Part shown: one piece after another, positions 1 through 12,076 of the stretch
Position numbering within the stretch: the stretch's first letter is position 1
Layout: each line of letters starts with the position of its first letter
From: Glycomyces albidus
GTDB lineage: Bacteria; Actinomycetota; Actinomycetes; Mycobacteriales; Micromonosporaceae
NCBI RefSeq assembly: GCF_009451885.1
Contig: NZ_WIAO01000003.1
Location: 62,001 to 126,000 of the forward strand
Length of the DNA stretch: 64,000 nt
Direction: 5' to 3'
Made by a program: the position numbers and the translations under genes
Notes under the pieces: model-generated
The model's input: the letters and a program-made list of their open reading frames with translations, nothing else
Told to the model about the DNA's origin: nothing
Database searches by the model: none

Positions 1-143
1 ACGTGTCATCACTCCGCTCGGATCGGAAAACCCCTCTTCAGTTGTGACACCGGCCGGGCCGCGAACTGGTCGCTTCGGGCCCGACCAATTCTGCCCGCCG
101 GCGGTGCCTACCCCTTCGAGAGACCGATCCTGAAGGAGCAACC

Positions 144-866
144 ATGACGTTCACGGACAAGACCGTCCTGATCACCGGAGCCAACCGCGGCCTGGGGCGG
201 GCGCTGGTGGCCGAGGCCCTGGAACGGGGCGCGGCCCGCGTGTACGCGGGCACGCGCGTGCCGATGACCCACCCGGACGCGCGGGTCGTCCCGGTCCAGA
301 TCGACGTGACCGACTCCGCCGAGGTCCAGGCCGCGGCGGCGACGGTCGGCGCGCTCGACGTCCTCGTCAACAACGCCGGGATCGCCCTCCCGGAGACCTT
401 CGGCGACGACGCCGCGCTCGAACGCCACTTCGCCGTCAACTGCTTCGGGGCGTACGCGGTGACGCAGGCGTTCCTGCCGGCGCTGACGCGCTCGCGGGGC
501 CGGATCGTCAACGTCCTGTCCCTGTCGGGCGTGGCCGCCATGCCGCTCCAGCCGTCCTACTCGATGTCGAAGGCGGCGGCGTTCTCGATGACCCAGTCGC
601 TGCGGATGCTCCTGGCCGGCGAGGGCGTCGGGGTCCACGCGGTGCTGTTGGGCCCCACCGACACCGACATGACCCGCGGCTTCGACATCCCCAAGGCCGC
701 ACCGGCAGCGGTGGCGAGCCGCGTGTTCGACGGCGTCGAGAAGGGCGAGGAGGACATCTTCCCCGACCCGCTCTCGTCGTCCACGACCCTGGGCTGGGAC
801 GGCGGGCCCACCAAGGCGCTCGAACGGCACATGGCGACCTACCTCCAGGCGGCCGGCAATGGCTGA
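144..866 (+). CDS. SDR family NAD(P)-dependent oxidoreductase
   Basis: A 240-residue classical short-chain dehydrogenase. The N-terminal cofactor loop reads TGANRGLG (residues 11-18), followed by NNAG near residue 74, a catalytic Ser in the LSLSG stretch and the YSMSK active-site motif near residue 138. Such enzymes oxidise alcohols or reduce ketones with NAD(P)H in the cytosol; the substrate cannot be read from sequence. The ATG follows an AAGGAG ribosome site at 133-138. The stop overlaps the next gene by 8 bases, so the two SDRs are almost certainly co-transcribed. The 143 bases upstream hold no gene. Confidence 0.9.
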   Translation: MTFTDKTVLITGANRGLGRALVAEALERGAARVYAGTRVPMTHPDARVVPVQIDVTDSAEVQAAAATVGALDVLVNNAGIALPETFGDDAALERHFAVNCFGAYAVTQAFLPALTRSRGRIVNVLSLSGVAAMPLQPSYSMSKAAAFSMTQSLRMLLAGEGVGVHAVLLGPTDTDMTRGFDIPKAAPAAVASRVFDGVEKGEEDIFPDPLSSSTTLGWDGGPTKALERHMATYLQAAGNG

Positions 867-1599
867 CCTCGATGGGACGACCGCCCTCGTCGTTGGAGCC
901 GGCCGCGGGCTGGGGCGCGGCATCGCGCTCGCGCTCGCCGAGGCCGGGGCCTCGGTGGTCGCGGTGGCGCGCCGGCGCCCCGCGTTCGACGAGCCGGCCG
1001 GCGCCGGCATCCGGACCGAGGCCGCCGACGCGGCCGAGCCCGAGACCGCTTGGCGGATGCTGGACCGGTACGCGCCGAACGTGCTGGTCCTGGCCGCCGG
1101 CGCCAATCCGGTGATGCGGCCGCTGCACCACCACACCTGGGACACGTTCTCCGTGAACTGGGACGCCGACGTCAAGATCGCGTTCACGTGGCTGCGTGAG
1201 GCGCTGCTGCAACCGCTGCCGCCCGGCAGCCGGATCGTGGTGGTCAGCAGCGGTGCGGCCATCGGCGGTTCGCCGGTGAGCGGCGGCTATGCGGGGGCGA
1301 AGGCGGCGCAGCGGTTCATCGCCGGTTACGCCCAGGACGAGTCGGACCGCGCCGGGCTCGGCCTCGCCGTGACCGCGGTGCTGCCTCGGATCACGCCGCA
1401 CGGCGAGGTCGGTGCCCGCGGCATCCGCGCCTATGCGGCCCGCAACGGCGAGACCGAGGAGACGTTCCTGGAGCGGCTCGGCGACCCGCTGACCCCCGAG
1501 CTGGCCGGGACGGCGGTGCTCGACCTGGTCGGCACCGACACGGCGGTGCTCGCCGCCGGGTACATGCTCACCGCGGCCGGACTGAAGGCGCTGCCCTGA
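859..1599 (+). CDS. SDR family oxidoreductase, second of an overlapping pair
   Basis: A 246-residue SDR with cofactor loop GAGRGLG (residues 13-19) and a YAGAK active-site motif, preceded by a Ser-rich VVSSG strand. The usual NNAG is replaced by LAAGAN, so the core is slightly divergent. It starts inside the last codons of the preceding SDR (8-base overlap), which indicates translational coupling. The pair may form a heteromer or act in sequence; neither substrate is evident. It ends 94 bases before the convergent ppdK gene. Confidence 0.88.
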   Translation: MADLDGTTALVVGAGRGLGRGIALALAEAGASVVAVARRRPAFDEPAGAGIRTEAADAAEPETAWRMLDRYAPNVLVLAAGANPVMRPLHHHTWDTFSVNWDADVKIAFTWLREALLQPLPPGSRIVVVSSGAAIGGSPVSGGYAGAKAAQRFIAGYAQDESDRAGLGLAVTAVLPRITPHGEVGARGIRAYAARNGETEETFLERLGDPLTPELAGTAVLDLVGTDTAVLAAGYMLTAAGLKALP

Positions 1600-1693
1600 C
1601 CAGCGCATCGGAGGTCGCGCGCCGCCGGCTTGCTGTCTCGCGGAGGGCTTCGGCGGGCGGGAGAAGACGAGGTCGGTCCTACGGTGCTCGGCG

Positions 1694-4399
<2,706 letters not shown>

Positions 4400-4573
4400 C
4401 GCACCGACCCCCCGTTTCATGCGGCTTGCTTCGTGCGGCTTCTCTCCATTGGATGCCAAACGGCGGCCGTTTCGCATGAATCTGCGGACACTGGTCGGCC
4501 GGCGTCGAGGCGGGGAGGCCGGGGAGGCCGGGTCGAGCGTCGCGTGCGCCTGCGTCCGGATCGAACACCGCTG

Positions 4574-5545
4574 TCATTCGGTGATGCGCTCGCCGACCGT
4601 GTGGACGACGGTCACCGGCGGGTCGGTGGGCAGGGCGCCGTTCACCGCGTCCTGCAGTTCGGCGAGGTCGGGGAGTCCCTGCGGGCTGCGGACCTCGACG
4701 ACGAGGCCGTGGCCGTGCCAGGTGACGTCGCCGACCTCGGCTTGGGCGGTGCCGCCGAGCCAGGTCTCGGCGAGCGACCCCACCTGCCCGGCCCAGAACG
4801 AGGTGAGGGTGTTGAGCGTCATCGGGATGCCGACGGCGAGGAACGCGACGGCGAGCGCCGTGTACGCGCGGCCCCGCCATGCCGCGGCGGGCGGCTCGGC
4901 CGACTCGCGTGCGTAACCGGCGGCCATGAGGACGACCACGGCGGCGATGATGAGCACCACCGTGTTGGAGGCGAACAGGATCAGCGCGCCGAGTGCGAGT
5001 CCGGGCTCGCCCGAGCCGAGGCACACGCCGACCACTCCGAGCGGCGGTACCAGGGAGATGGCGATGGCGACGCCGGGCAGGACGTCGCCGACGTCCCGGC
5101 GGGCGATCGCGATCGCGCCGGCGAACCCGGTGGCCACCGCCGCCGCGAGGTCGGTCAGGGTGGGGGAGACGCGGCCGGTCACCTGCGAGTTCGCGAGCAC
5201 GTTCGTCGGGTTCGGAAGGACGAGGGCGACGAGGTAGCCGATCGCGACGACGGCCGCCACGCTCGCCGCGACGTACAGGAGTGAGCGCCCGACGAGCGAG
5301 AGGCGTCCGCTCACGATGCCCAGGCCCACGGCCAGGATCGGGGTCGACAGTGGAGCGACGATCATCGCGCCGATCACGGTCGCCGTCGAGTCCGCGATGA
5401 CGCCGGCGGTCGCGATCACGCCGGAGAGGACCAGCATCGTCCAGTAGGCGGACCGCTTGGCCGACCGGTCGCCGTGGCCCAGGTCGATCCGGTCGTACAG
5501 CTCCGACGACGACCGCCGCCGGCTCGAGGGAATCAGAACGCTCAT
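4574..5545 (-). CDS. DUF389 family membrane protein
   Basis: A 323-residue polytopic protein matching the DUF389/TIGR00341 family, whose hallmark is a run of hydrophobic segments beginning with a GAMIVAPLSTPI-like motif (here near residue 60). I count about six membrane segments between residues 35 and 245, followed by a soluble C-terminal domain of about 70 residues ending in a predicted beta-alpha-beta fold. The function of the family is not established. It lies upstream of ppdK on the same strand, but 174 bases separate it from the chosen ppdK start, so co-transcription is possible rather than shown. Confidence 0.88.
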   Translation of the reverse strand: MSVLIPSSRRRSSSELYDRIDLGHGDRSAKRSAYWTMLVLSGVIATAGVIADSTATVIGAMIVAPLSTPILAVGLGIVSGRLSLVGRSLLYVAASVAAVVAIGYLVALVLPNPTNVLANSQVTGRVSPTLTDLAAAVATGFAGAIAIARRDVGDVLPGVAIAISLVPPLGVVGVCLGSGEPGLALGALILFASNTVVLIIAAVVVLMAAGYARESAEPPAAAWRGRAYTALAVAFLAVGIPMTLNTLTSFWAGQVGSLAETWLGGTAQAEVGDVTWHGHGLVVEVRSPQGLPDLAELQDAVNGALPTDPPVTVVHTVGERITE

Positions 5546-5666
5546 GGCCGCCTCCGCGGTCCATTATGGCGTGACCGCCCGGCGGGCACCGCTGTTTCGC
5601 AGGGCGCTGTTTGGCAGGCTGCGGTTTCGCGGGCCGCGGTTCCGCGGACCGCTGCGCCCCTCGTCT

Positions 5667-6383
5667 TCAGGCCCGGCGGTCCGCTCGGGGCGCCCGGTGG
5701 CCGGCGAGGCGGTCGAGCAGTTCGCCGAGGATCGCGTGTTCGCCGGGGGTGAGCATGCCGCCGGCCTGGTCGAGGGCCGCTTTCAGTCCGACCGCGCGCT
5801 GGGCGAGGTCATCGGTCGCGGCGACCGGCCGCCCGGTGACGGCGCCGATGGTCGACTCGCGCAGCCGGCGGGAGCGATCGAGGTCGCGTTCGGCGGGCGC
5901 GGACGCGAGGAGGCCGAGGGTCGTCCCGACGCAGGCGGCGTGGACCATGGCGATCGCGGTGTCGACGCCGACCGTGAGCCGCCCGGCCGCGGCGATGCGC
6001 TCGACGAGCATCCGCAGCCGCGCGAGGCCCTCGTTCACCGCGGGAACGGCGTGGCCTTGGCCGGTCTGGCCGTACATGAGCAGGTAGTGGGCCGGGTAGT
6101 CGAGTCCGAACTGGACGTGGAGGTCCCAGCCGGCGTGGAGGTCGGCCACCGGGTCGTCGGTCAGCCGCTGCTCGCGCTTGCGCGCCAGGTACTCGTTGAA
6201 CCCGCTCTCGGCCACCGCCTCCAGGAGCCCCCGCATGTCGGTGAACAGCCGGTAGATCGTCGGCGGCTGCACTCCCGCGGCCGCGCTCACCGCGCGGGTG
6301 GTCACCGCTTCGCGGCCCTCGGATTCCAGCAGACGCGTTGCGGCGCCGACGATCCGACGCCGCACTGCCTCTCGCTCGCTCAT
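5667..6383 (-). CDS. TetR family transcriptional regulator
   Basis: A 238-residue TetR-type repressor. The N-terminal helix-turn-helix covers residues 1-50 (RRRIVGAATRLL, then VSAAAGVQPPTIYRLF as the recognition region); the rest is a helical ligand-binding domain. The start is taken at 6383 (MSEREAV) rather than the further upstream non-ATG codon. It is divergent from the PQQ-type dehydrogenase gene at 6481, across a 97-base AT-richer spacer with dyads, so it probably controls both that gene and itself. Confidence 0.9.
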   Translation of the reverse strand: MSEREAVRRRIVGAATRLLESEGREAVTTRAVSAAAGVQPPTIYRLFTDMRGLLEAVAESGFNEYLARKREQRLTDDPVADLHAGWDLHVQFGLDYPAHYLLMYGQTGQGHAVPAVNEGLARLRMLVERIAAAGRLTVGVDTAIAMVHAACVGTTLGLLASAPAERDLDRSRRLRESTIGAVTGRPVAATDDLAQRAVGLKAALDQAGGMLTPGEHAILGELLDRLAGHRAPRADRRA

Positions 6384-6391
6384 GAACCGAT

Positions 6392-6454
6392 GATAACAGA
6401 ATCCCGCTACCACTTGTATATCACAGAAAACAATGTAGCGTTATCGTTGATAAC
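6392..6454. promoter_or_regulatory. Divergent promoter-operator between TetR and sugar dehydrogenase genes
   Basis: The spacer is markedly AT-richer than its surroundings. GATAAC occurs at 6392 and 6449 and its complement GTTATC at 6440, the last two forming a perfect dyad with a 3-base centre (6440-6454). A second pair, GCTAC at 6406 and GTAGC at 6435, flanks the centre. A plausible rightward promoter is TTGTAT (6414-6419), 16-base spacer, TAGCGT (6436-6441), which the dyad overlaps. This is the expected geometry for TetR repression. Confidence 0.6.
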
Positions 6455-6480
6455 ACGATCGTCGATCGCAAGGAGGGGTC

Positions 6481-7614
6481 ATGCGACTCAACCAGCCGTC
6501 CGCCGCCATCGCGGCCTTCACCATGGCGCTCGCTCTGAGCGCCTGCACCGCCGAACGCGAACCCGAGCCCCGGTACAGCCCCAGCACCGGCGCCGACGCG
6601 AGCGCCGACGGAGGCCAGGCGACCCTCGGCGAACCGGTCGAGCTCACCAACGGACTCGACTCGCCCTGGGGCCTGGCGTTCCTCCCCGACGGCTCGGCGC
6701 TGGTCTCCTCGCGCCTGACCGCCGAGATCCGGCGCATCCCGGCGGACGGCGGCGAAGCCGCACTCGTCGGCGTCGTGCCGGGAGTCCAGACCAGCGCCGA
6801 AGGCGGCCTGCTCGGCCTGGCCGCCTCACCGGACTTCGCGACCGACCGGACCGTGTTCGCCTACGTGTCCGCGTCCCCGACCAACCGGATCGTCGCCCTG
6901 CGGATCGGAGACGACTTCCAGTCGGTCACCGAAACACGCGTCCTGCTCGAAGGCATCGAGACCGCCGACCGCCACCACGGCGGCCGCCTGCGCATCGGCC
7001 CCGACGGGCACTTGTGGATCGGCACCGGCGACGCCTTCGAACCCGAGAACGCCGCCACCGACGACTCCCTCAACGGCAAGATCCTGCGCATCGGCCTCGA
7101 CGGCTCCATCCCCGACGACAACCCCTCCGGCACCGCGATCTACTCCAGCGGGCACCGCAACGTCCAGGGCCTCGCCTTCGGCCCCGACGGCACCGCCTAC
7201 GCCTCCGAACTGGGCCACCGCACCTGGGACGAGGTCAACGTCCTCGAAGCCGGCCTCGACTACGGCTGGCCGGAGACCGAGGGCGTCGAAGGCGACACGG
7301 GCGAGCCGCCGATCTTCACCATCCACCCCGACGACGCCTCCCCGTCCGGCATCGCCTACGCCGAAGGCTCACTGTGGATGGGCGCCCTCGGCGGGCAGCG
7401 CCTCTGGCAGCTCCCCGTCGACGGGCCCGACGCCGCCGGCGACCCGATCGAGCACTTCGTCGGCGAGTACGGCCGCATCCGTACCGTCGAAGTCGCCCCC
7501 GACGGCGCACTGTGGATCGTCACCTCCAACACCGACCAGGCGACCTGGGGCGGCACCGACCCCCGACCGGGAGACGACCGCATTCTCCGCATCGAAGTCC
7601 TCCCGGCCGGGTAG
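6481..7614 (+). CDS. PQQ-dependent sugar dehydrogenase, lipoprotein
   Basis: A 377-residue secreted lipoprotein of the glucose/sorbosone dehydrogenase family (six-bladed beta-propeller). The signal peptide ends in a lipobox with Cys22 (ALSAC). The family pattern is clear: [11 protein letters not shown] near residue 61, GLLGLA near 109, catalytic HHGG at residues 165-168 followed by [14 protein letters not shown], and the GHRN motif near 235. These enzymes oxidise sugars outside the membrane using bound PQQ; whether this host makes PQQ cannot be seen here. AAGGAGGGG stands directly before the ATG. The divergent TetR gene likely regulates it. Confidence 0.88.
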   Translation: MRLNQPSAAIAAFTMALALSACTAEREPEPRYSPSTGADASADGGQATLGEPVELTNGLDSPWGLAFLPDGSALVSSRLTAEIRRIPADGGEAALVGVVPGVQTSAEGGLLGLAASPDFATDRTVFAYVSASPTNRIVALRIGDDFQSVTETRVLLEGIETADRHHGGRLRIGPDGHLWIGTGDAFEPENAATDDSLNGKILRIGLDGSIPDDNPSGTAIYSSGHRNVQGLAFGPDGTAYASELGHRTWDEVNVLEAGLDYGWPETEGVEGDTGEPPIFTIHPDDASPSGIAYAEGSLWMGALGGQRLWQLPVDGPDAAGDPIEHFVGEYGRIRTVEVAPDGALWIVTSNTDQATWGGTDPRPGDDRILRIEVLPAG

Positions 7615-7741
7615 GCGCGCAAACCGGTGCGTCCCCACGGGATCCGCGGCCCAACTGCAACCCAGCCGCGGCAACCCGCGCTCGGCGAACCGCGTACCAG
7701 GAGCGTCGGACCGTCCACCGACACGAGAGGAACGCGCACCG

Positions 7742-8953
7742 ATGCAACCGAGGATCCGCGCCGCCGGCGCCCTGATCGCCGCGCTCGCCCTGGCGACCGC
7801 CGCCTGCACCGATGACGGCGGCGGTCCCGCCGGAGGCCCGGCCGATCCCGACGCGGGCGAGGTGTTCGAAGAAGACCGCCTGGTCACCATGGTCAACGAG
7901 AGCGCCCGCCTCCTGTACGAACTGGAGAACGCCGAGAACCGGATCGTGCAGAACTGCCTGGAACGGGAAGGCTTCACCGTCCACGACCAGCTCTGGTTCA
8001 GCACCGTCGAACCCGAGGCGCAGGACGCCCTCTACAGCGCCGGCGACTGGGGCGACTGGCTGCCCGAATCCGCCGAGGCCGCCGAGTACGGCCTCGGCGT
8101 CTGGGCGACCACCGCCGAAGGCCAGGCCGACGAGGACCTCGACGCCTACCGCGAGCACCAGGGCTTCACCGCCGACGCTGGCTCGCCAGAGACCGCCGCC
8201 GGCGGCGGCGGCGCGAACCTGCCCGACAACGGCGAGTTCGAGGCGCTCTCACCGCAGGACCGGTACGACTGGTACGTCGCCTTCTACGGCGAGGCCACCG
8301 CGGCCGGAGAGAACGGCCACCTGCTCGGAGACGACGCCCCCGAGGCCGCCGACGGCGGCTCCGGCGGCGAGATCGACCTCGGCGGCGACTTCGACTACGT
8401 GCAGCCCGAACCGGGCGGCTGCCAGAGGGAGATGATCGATGCCCTCTACGACGACCTCCGCCTGGTCGAGGACCCCGAAGGCGGCGAGTACCGCTCCGCG
8501 AACTGGGCCTGGCGCCCCGACAATCCGATGGACGACTTCGCCTCGATCGAAGAGGCCGACATCGCCTACCGCGAGGCGCTCGCACCGGTCCAAGGCGAAC
8601 TGATCGACTGCCTCGAAGGCAAGGGCCGCTCCGGCTGGGAGTTCGACGAGGAGGGCACGCTGCCCTTGAGCGACTACTTCTACGAGCTGTACGAGGGCGC
8701 CGCCGACGTCCACGACCACCCGGACCTCCCCGACGACGCCCCCGCCGACTACGAAGGCAAGAAGGCGTTCGAGATCGCGTTCGCCGTCGACCTCGCCGCC
8801 TGCGGTGACGAGACCGGGTACCGCGACACCGCCGAGCAGGCGTGGGCCGACTCCCGCAACGACCACTACCTCGCGATCGAGACCGACGTGTACGCCTGGC
8901 AGGACGAGATCCGCTCGAACCTCGAGACCGCCCAGCAGGTCCTCGAAAGCTGA
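7742..8953 (+). CDS. Large acidic lipoprotein of unknown function
   Basis: I do not recognise a family. The 403-residue product has a signal peptide ending in ATAAC (Cys22), so it should be lipid-anchored outside the membrane. The mature part is strongly acidic, rich in Glu, Asp, Tyr and Trp, with several well-spaced cysteines (CLEREGF, GCQREM, IDCLEGK, AACGDE) that could form disulfides; two similar Cys-containing blocks around residues 70 and 290 suggest an internal duplication. It follows the PQQ-type dehydrogenase by 127 bases on the same strand, so a functional link is possible but unproven. Confidence 0.75.
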   Translation: MQPRIRAAGALIAALALATAACTDDGGGPAGGPADPDAGEVFEEDRLVTMVNESARLLYELENAENRIVQNCLEREGFTVHDQLWFSTVEPEAQDALYSAGDWGDWLPESAEAAEYGLGVWATTAEGQADEDLDAYREHQGFTADAGSPETAAGGGGANLPDNGEFEALSPQDRYDWYVAFYGEATAAGENGHLLGDDAPEAADGGSGGEIDLGGDFDYVQPEPGGCQREMIDALYDDLRLVEDPEGGEYRSANWAWRPDNPMDDFASIEEADIAYREALAPVQGELIDCLEGKGRSGWEFDEEGTLPLSDYFYELYEGAADVHDHPDLPDDAPADYEGKKAFEIAFAVDLAACGDETGYRDTAEQAWADSRNDHYLAIETDVYAWQDEIRSNLETAQQVLES

Positions 8954-8968
8954 ACCCGCGCAAACGAA

Positions 8969-8995
8969 GGCGGCCGGAGCCCTGCCCCGGCCGCC
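8969..8995 (+). terminator. Terminator hairpin after the large lipoprotein gene
   Basis: A perfect 9-base stem GGCGGCCGG/CCGGCCGCC with a 9-base loop, 15 bases after the stop codon. It has no long T run, as is usual for actinomycete terminators. Confidence 0.6.
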
Positions 8996-9188
8996 GCTTC
9001 CTGCCCCATCGGGGCCGCCTCCAACCGCCGAGCCGGCCGCAGTCCCGCCCGGCGGGGGAGCGGCCCGGCTGAATCCCACGGCCGCGAGGCGCGGCCCCGA
9101 TCGACCCGCGTGCCCTTCACCCCGCCGGGGGAGGCCGGTCCCCTCGTCGAGGGAAGCGGTGGTGTTGCCGCTGTTGGAGCCTGGTGGC

Positions 9189-10097
9189 ATGGATTCGAGG
9201 TTCTGGGCGGCGGTCCCGCTCGCGGTGTACGCGGCCGTCCACGTGTGGTGGGCGACTGCCGGCGGGCCCGAGTTCGACTCGTTCGGCGAGTCGTTCGTGC
9301 CGGGGGAGTGGACGCCGGTCGTCATCGCCGGCGTGGCGCTGGCGGTGGTGCTGGCGGGCCGCGATCGGTGGCCGGCGGTGATGCTCGGCTGGGCGGCCGG
9401 AGGCGCGCTGGCGGTCTACTCGTTCATGTTCGCGCTCGACCTGGCCTCGGTGCTGTTCGGCGAGGCCCTCGACTGGCCGGGGTTTCTCGCGCGCGGCCTG
9501 GGCGTGCTGTGCGCGGTGCTGACGATGCGGTGGTCGGTGACCGTGCAGCGGCGGGTGCGGGGCGCCTGCGAGCGGTGCGGGCGGCTCGCGCACCCGGGGC
9601 CGGGGCGGACCGGCCGGGTCCCGCGGTGGGCCTGGGCCGGAGCCTATGCGGCCGTGGCCGGTGCGACCGTTCGCCTTGCGGCCGAACTGGTCGCAGGGCT
9701 CCCGTGGTCGCCGGCCGAGCCCGCGGGGATCGCGTTCCTAGCCGCGTACGCCGCCGCCGGCTCGCTGCTGCCGCTCGCGCTGGCACACCGCTGGGGCCGG
9801 ATCTGGCCGCGCTGGACGGGCCCGCTCGCCGGGCGTCCGGTGCCGCGATGGGTCGTGCTCGTGCCGGCGTTCATGGTCGGCGGGGGGCTCGCCGGGTACT
9901 TCGGTCTGGTCGGCGGCACCTACATCATCCGCGGCGACCTCGCAGCAGACTATCCATTGTGGTGGACACTGACGGTGATCCCCGGATACACGGTGTGGGG
10001 ACTGGGCCTGCTCACTGCCGCAATCGCCTATTTGGCGATCACCAAGCCACCGTGCCCGGAATACCGAGCCGTGCGGCGCCTCGGGTCCGCTTTGTAA
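9189..10097 (+). CDS. Polytopic membrane protein of unknown function
   Basis: A 302-residue protein with about eight hydrophobic segments and short polar loops. One cytoplasmic loop near residue 125 holds a CERCGR cysteine pair that could bind a metal. The frame is open further upstream, but that part is Pro/Arg-rich shadow sequence; the ATG at 9189 has GGAG about 8 bases ahead and opens directly into a membrane segment. It resembles the many uncharacterised actinobacterial integral membrane proteins; no family is assigned. Confidence 0.75.
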   Translation: MDSRFWAAVPLAVYAAVHVWWATAGGPEFDSFGESFVPGEWTPVVIAGVALAVVLAGRDRWPAVMLGWAAGGALAVYSFMFALDLASVLFGEALDWPGFLARGLGVLCAVLTMRWSVTVQRRVRGACERCGRLAHPGPGRTGRVPRWAWAGAYAAVAGATVRLAAELVAGLPWSPAEPAGIAFLAAYAAAGSLLPLALAHRWGRIWPRWTGPLAGRPVPRWVVLVPAFMVGGGLAGYFGLVGGTYIIRGDLAADYPLWWTLTVIPGYTVWGLGLLTAAIAYLAITKPPCPEYRAVRRLGSAL

Positions 10098-10347
10098 ATA
10101 CTCGTCGCCCAGGTTCGCGCCAATTCGTCGCGACCTACGTCTACAAGGGACTATTCGGGACCGGGGGTCTTGTGGCACAATCGATCACGTTCCGGCCGCC
10201 GCCTCGATGCCGATCCCGCCGTTTTGTGACACGGGCGTTCTCGGGGACCCCGATCCGGGCCGTCCTCGCCTAGAATCGCGATGGAACTGAACACCTGGAC
10301 TGGACCCCAGTTGTGTCCGGGTTCCCTTCGACTGGACGGAATCCAGC

Positions 10348-11871
10348 ATGCGATTCACCCCACGATTCCTCATAGCCTCAGCAGTATCGGCGCTGCTCGC
10401 GGCCACACTCCTCGCAGTCGGCCCGCAGGCGGCCTCCGCCGGGCACGGCCGCGGCATCGACTGGGCCCCATGCCCGGACGTCGACCCCGCCGAAGGCGTC
10501 GAATGCGCGACCATCGAAGTGCCGCTCGACTACCGCCGCCCCTGGCACGGGAAGATCGAGATCGGCCTGGCCCGCCGCCAGGCGACGAACCCCGACGAGC
10601 GCATCGGCTCGATCGTGGTGAACCCCGGCGGCCCGGGTGTCTCGGGTGTCGATTTCGTCAAGTCCGTCAACGTGCTCGACGGCGAAGCCGAGGAACGCTA
10701 CGACCTCATCGGATTCGACCCGCGCGGCGTCAACACCTCCACGCAGGTGCTGTGCAGCGAGGAGGCGCTGATCGACGCCTGGTCGGCGCCGTACCCCGAG
10801 AGCGAGGCCGAGTACGAGGCCCTGACCGAGGCGAACGCCGCCTTGACGGCCGACTGCCGCGAGCACACCGGGCGGCTGTTCGACCGCGTCTCGAACCTCG
10901 AGACCGTCGAGGACATCGAGCGCATCCGCCGCGCGCTCGGCGAAGGCGACCTGAACTTCCTCGGCTTCTCCTACGGCACGCTCATGGGCCAGCAGTACGC
11001 CGAGAAGTACCCGCGCAACATCCGCACGATGGTCCTGGACGGCAACATGGACCACAGCCTCGACTCCGCCTCGGAGTTCATGCTCTCCCAGACCGCGGTG
11101 GTGGAGGAGACGTTCGGCGAGTTCGCGGACTGGTGTGAGTCCACTCCGGAGTGCGCGCTCTACGGTGAGGACGTCGAGACCCTGTACGCGGACCTGAAGG
11201 CGCGCGCCCGGGCCGGAGACCTCATCGATCCCTACTTCGGCGACCAGCTCGACTTCTACACCCTGTCGGGCTTCTACACCTTCTACTCGACCTCGAAGTT
11301 CTGGTGGTCCACGCTGGCGACCGAGTACGCGGCGATGCGCGACGGCGAGATGCTCCACGGGGCGCTCGCCGCCCGGCAGGACCCGGTCCTGGTCGAGAAC
11401 CTGTACACCCCGGCCTGGTGCCAGGACTTCGGGTACGAGATCGACGGCTACGAGGAGTTCGCGCAGATCGCGGCCGACATGGCCGCCGACTCGCCGAACG
11501 TGGAGTGGTCGCCGTACGCCGGCTCCGTCACCGCATGCCTCGGCTCGGACATCGAGCACCGCAACGGTTTCGACGAACTCGACGTCCACCGGTCGGCGCC
11601 GCCGATCGTGTTCATCGGCAACCACTACGACGCCGCCACGCTCTACGAGTGGTCGGTCACCGCGTCCGAGCAGGCCGGCGGGCACCTGATCACCTACGAG
11701 GGCTACGAGCACACCGCCTACGGGTTCCGCTCGTGCGTCACCGAGGCGGTGAACGCGTACTTCGTCGACGGCACCCTCCCCGAAGCGGGCCTGAGCTGCC
11801 CCGATGAGGACGTCCCCGGCACGATGGCCGCCACCGCGGTTCAGCAGCGTCCGGCGCCGCCGATCCGCTAG
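10348..11871 (+). CDS. Secreted alpha/beta hydrolase, tripeptidyl aminopeptidase type
   Basis: A 507-residue exported serine hydrolase. Residues 1-31 form a signal peptide (cleavage near ASAGH). The family pattern is present: VVNPGGPGVSG oxyanion region near residue 91, FDPRG near 123, nucleophile elbow GFSYGT with Ser208, then Asp in the NHYDAAT stretch and His in GYEHTAYG near the C-terminus, within a TAP-like C-terminal domain. Streptomyces relatives remove N-terminal tripeptides from secreted proteins; this specificity is inferred. Several cysteines probably form disulfides. A strong hairpin follows. Confidence 0.88.
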   Translation: MRFTPRFLIASAVSALLAATLLAVGPQAASAGHGRGIDWAPCPDVDPAEGVECATIEVPLDYRRPWHGKIEIGLARRQATNPDERIGSIVVNPGGPGVSGVDFVKSVNVLDGEAEERYDLIGFDPRGVNTSTQVLCSEEALIDAWSAPYPESEAEYEALTEANAALTADCREHTGRLFDRVSNLETVEDIERIRRALGEGDLNFLGFSYGTLMGQQYAEKYPRNIRTMVLDGNMDHSLDSASEFMLSQTAVVEETFGEFADWCESTPECALYGEDVETLYADLKARARAGDLIDPYFGDQLDFYTLSGFYTFYSTSKFWWSTLATEYAAMRDGEMLHGALAARQDPVLVENLYTPAWCQDFGYEIDGYEEFAQIAADMAADSPNVEWSPYAGSVTACLGSDIEHRNGFDELDVHRSAPPIVFIGNHYDAATLYEWSVTASEQAGGHLITYEGYEHTAYGFRSCVTEAVNAYFVDGTLPEAGLSCPDEDVPGTMAATAVQQRPAPPIR

Positions 11872-11908
11872 CGCGACTCCACCTCCACTCCACTTCGACT
11901 ACAAGTGA

Positions 11909-11933
11909 GCGGCCGGTCCATCGGACCGGCCGC
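11909..11933. terminator. Bidirectional terminator between convergent genes
   Basis: A perfect 11-base stem (GCGGCCGGTCC and its complement) closed by the triloop ATC, placed 38 bases after the peptidase stop and in front of the convergent regulator gene ending at 12077. Confidence 0.8.
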
Positions 11934-12076
11934 TTCCGTGTACCGCAGGTCGGCATCCGTGCCGGAATCGCGGCAGCCGTCTGCCCCTTGTGGAGTCCTG
12001 GTCTTGGGATGCGGCCCTTGGAGTGCGAGAACGAGATCTGGTTTTGGCTTCGGAGTTCTCCCGCGATGGACCGAGT

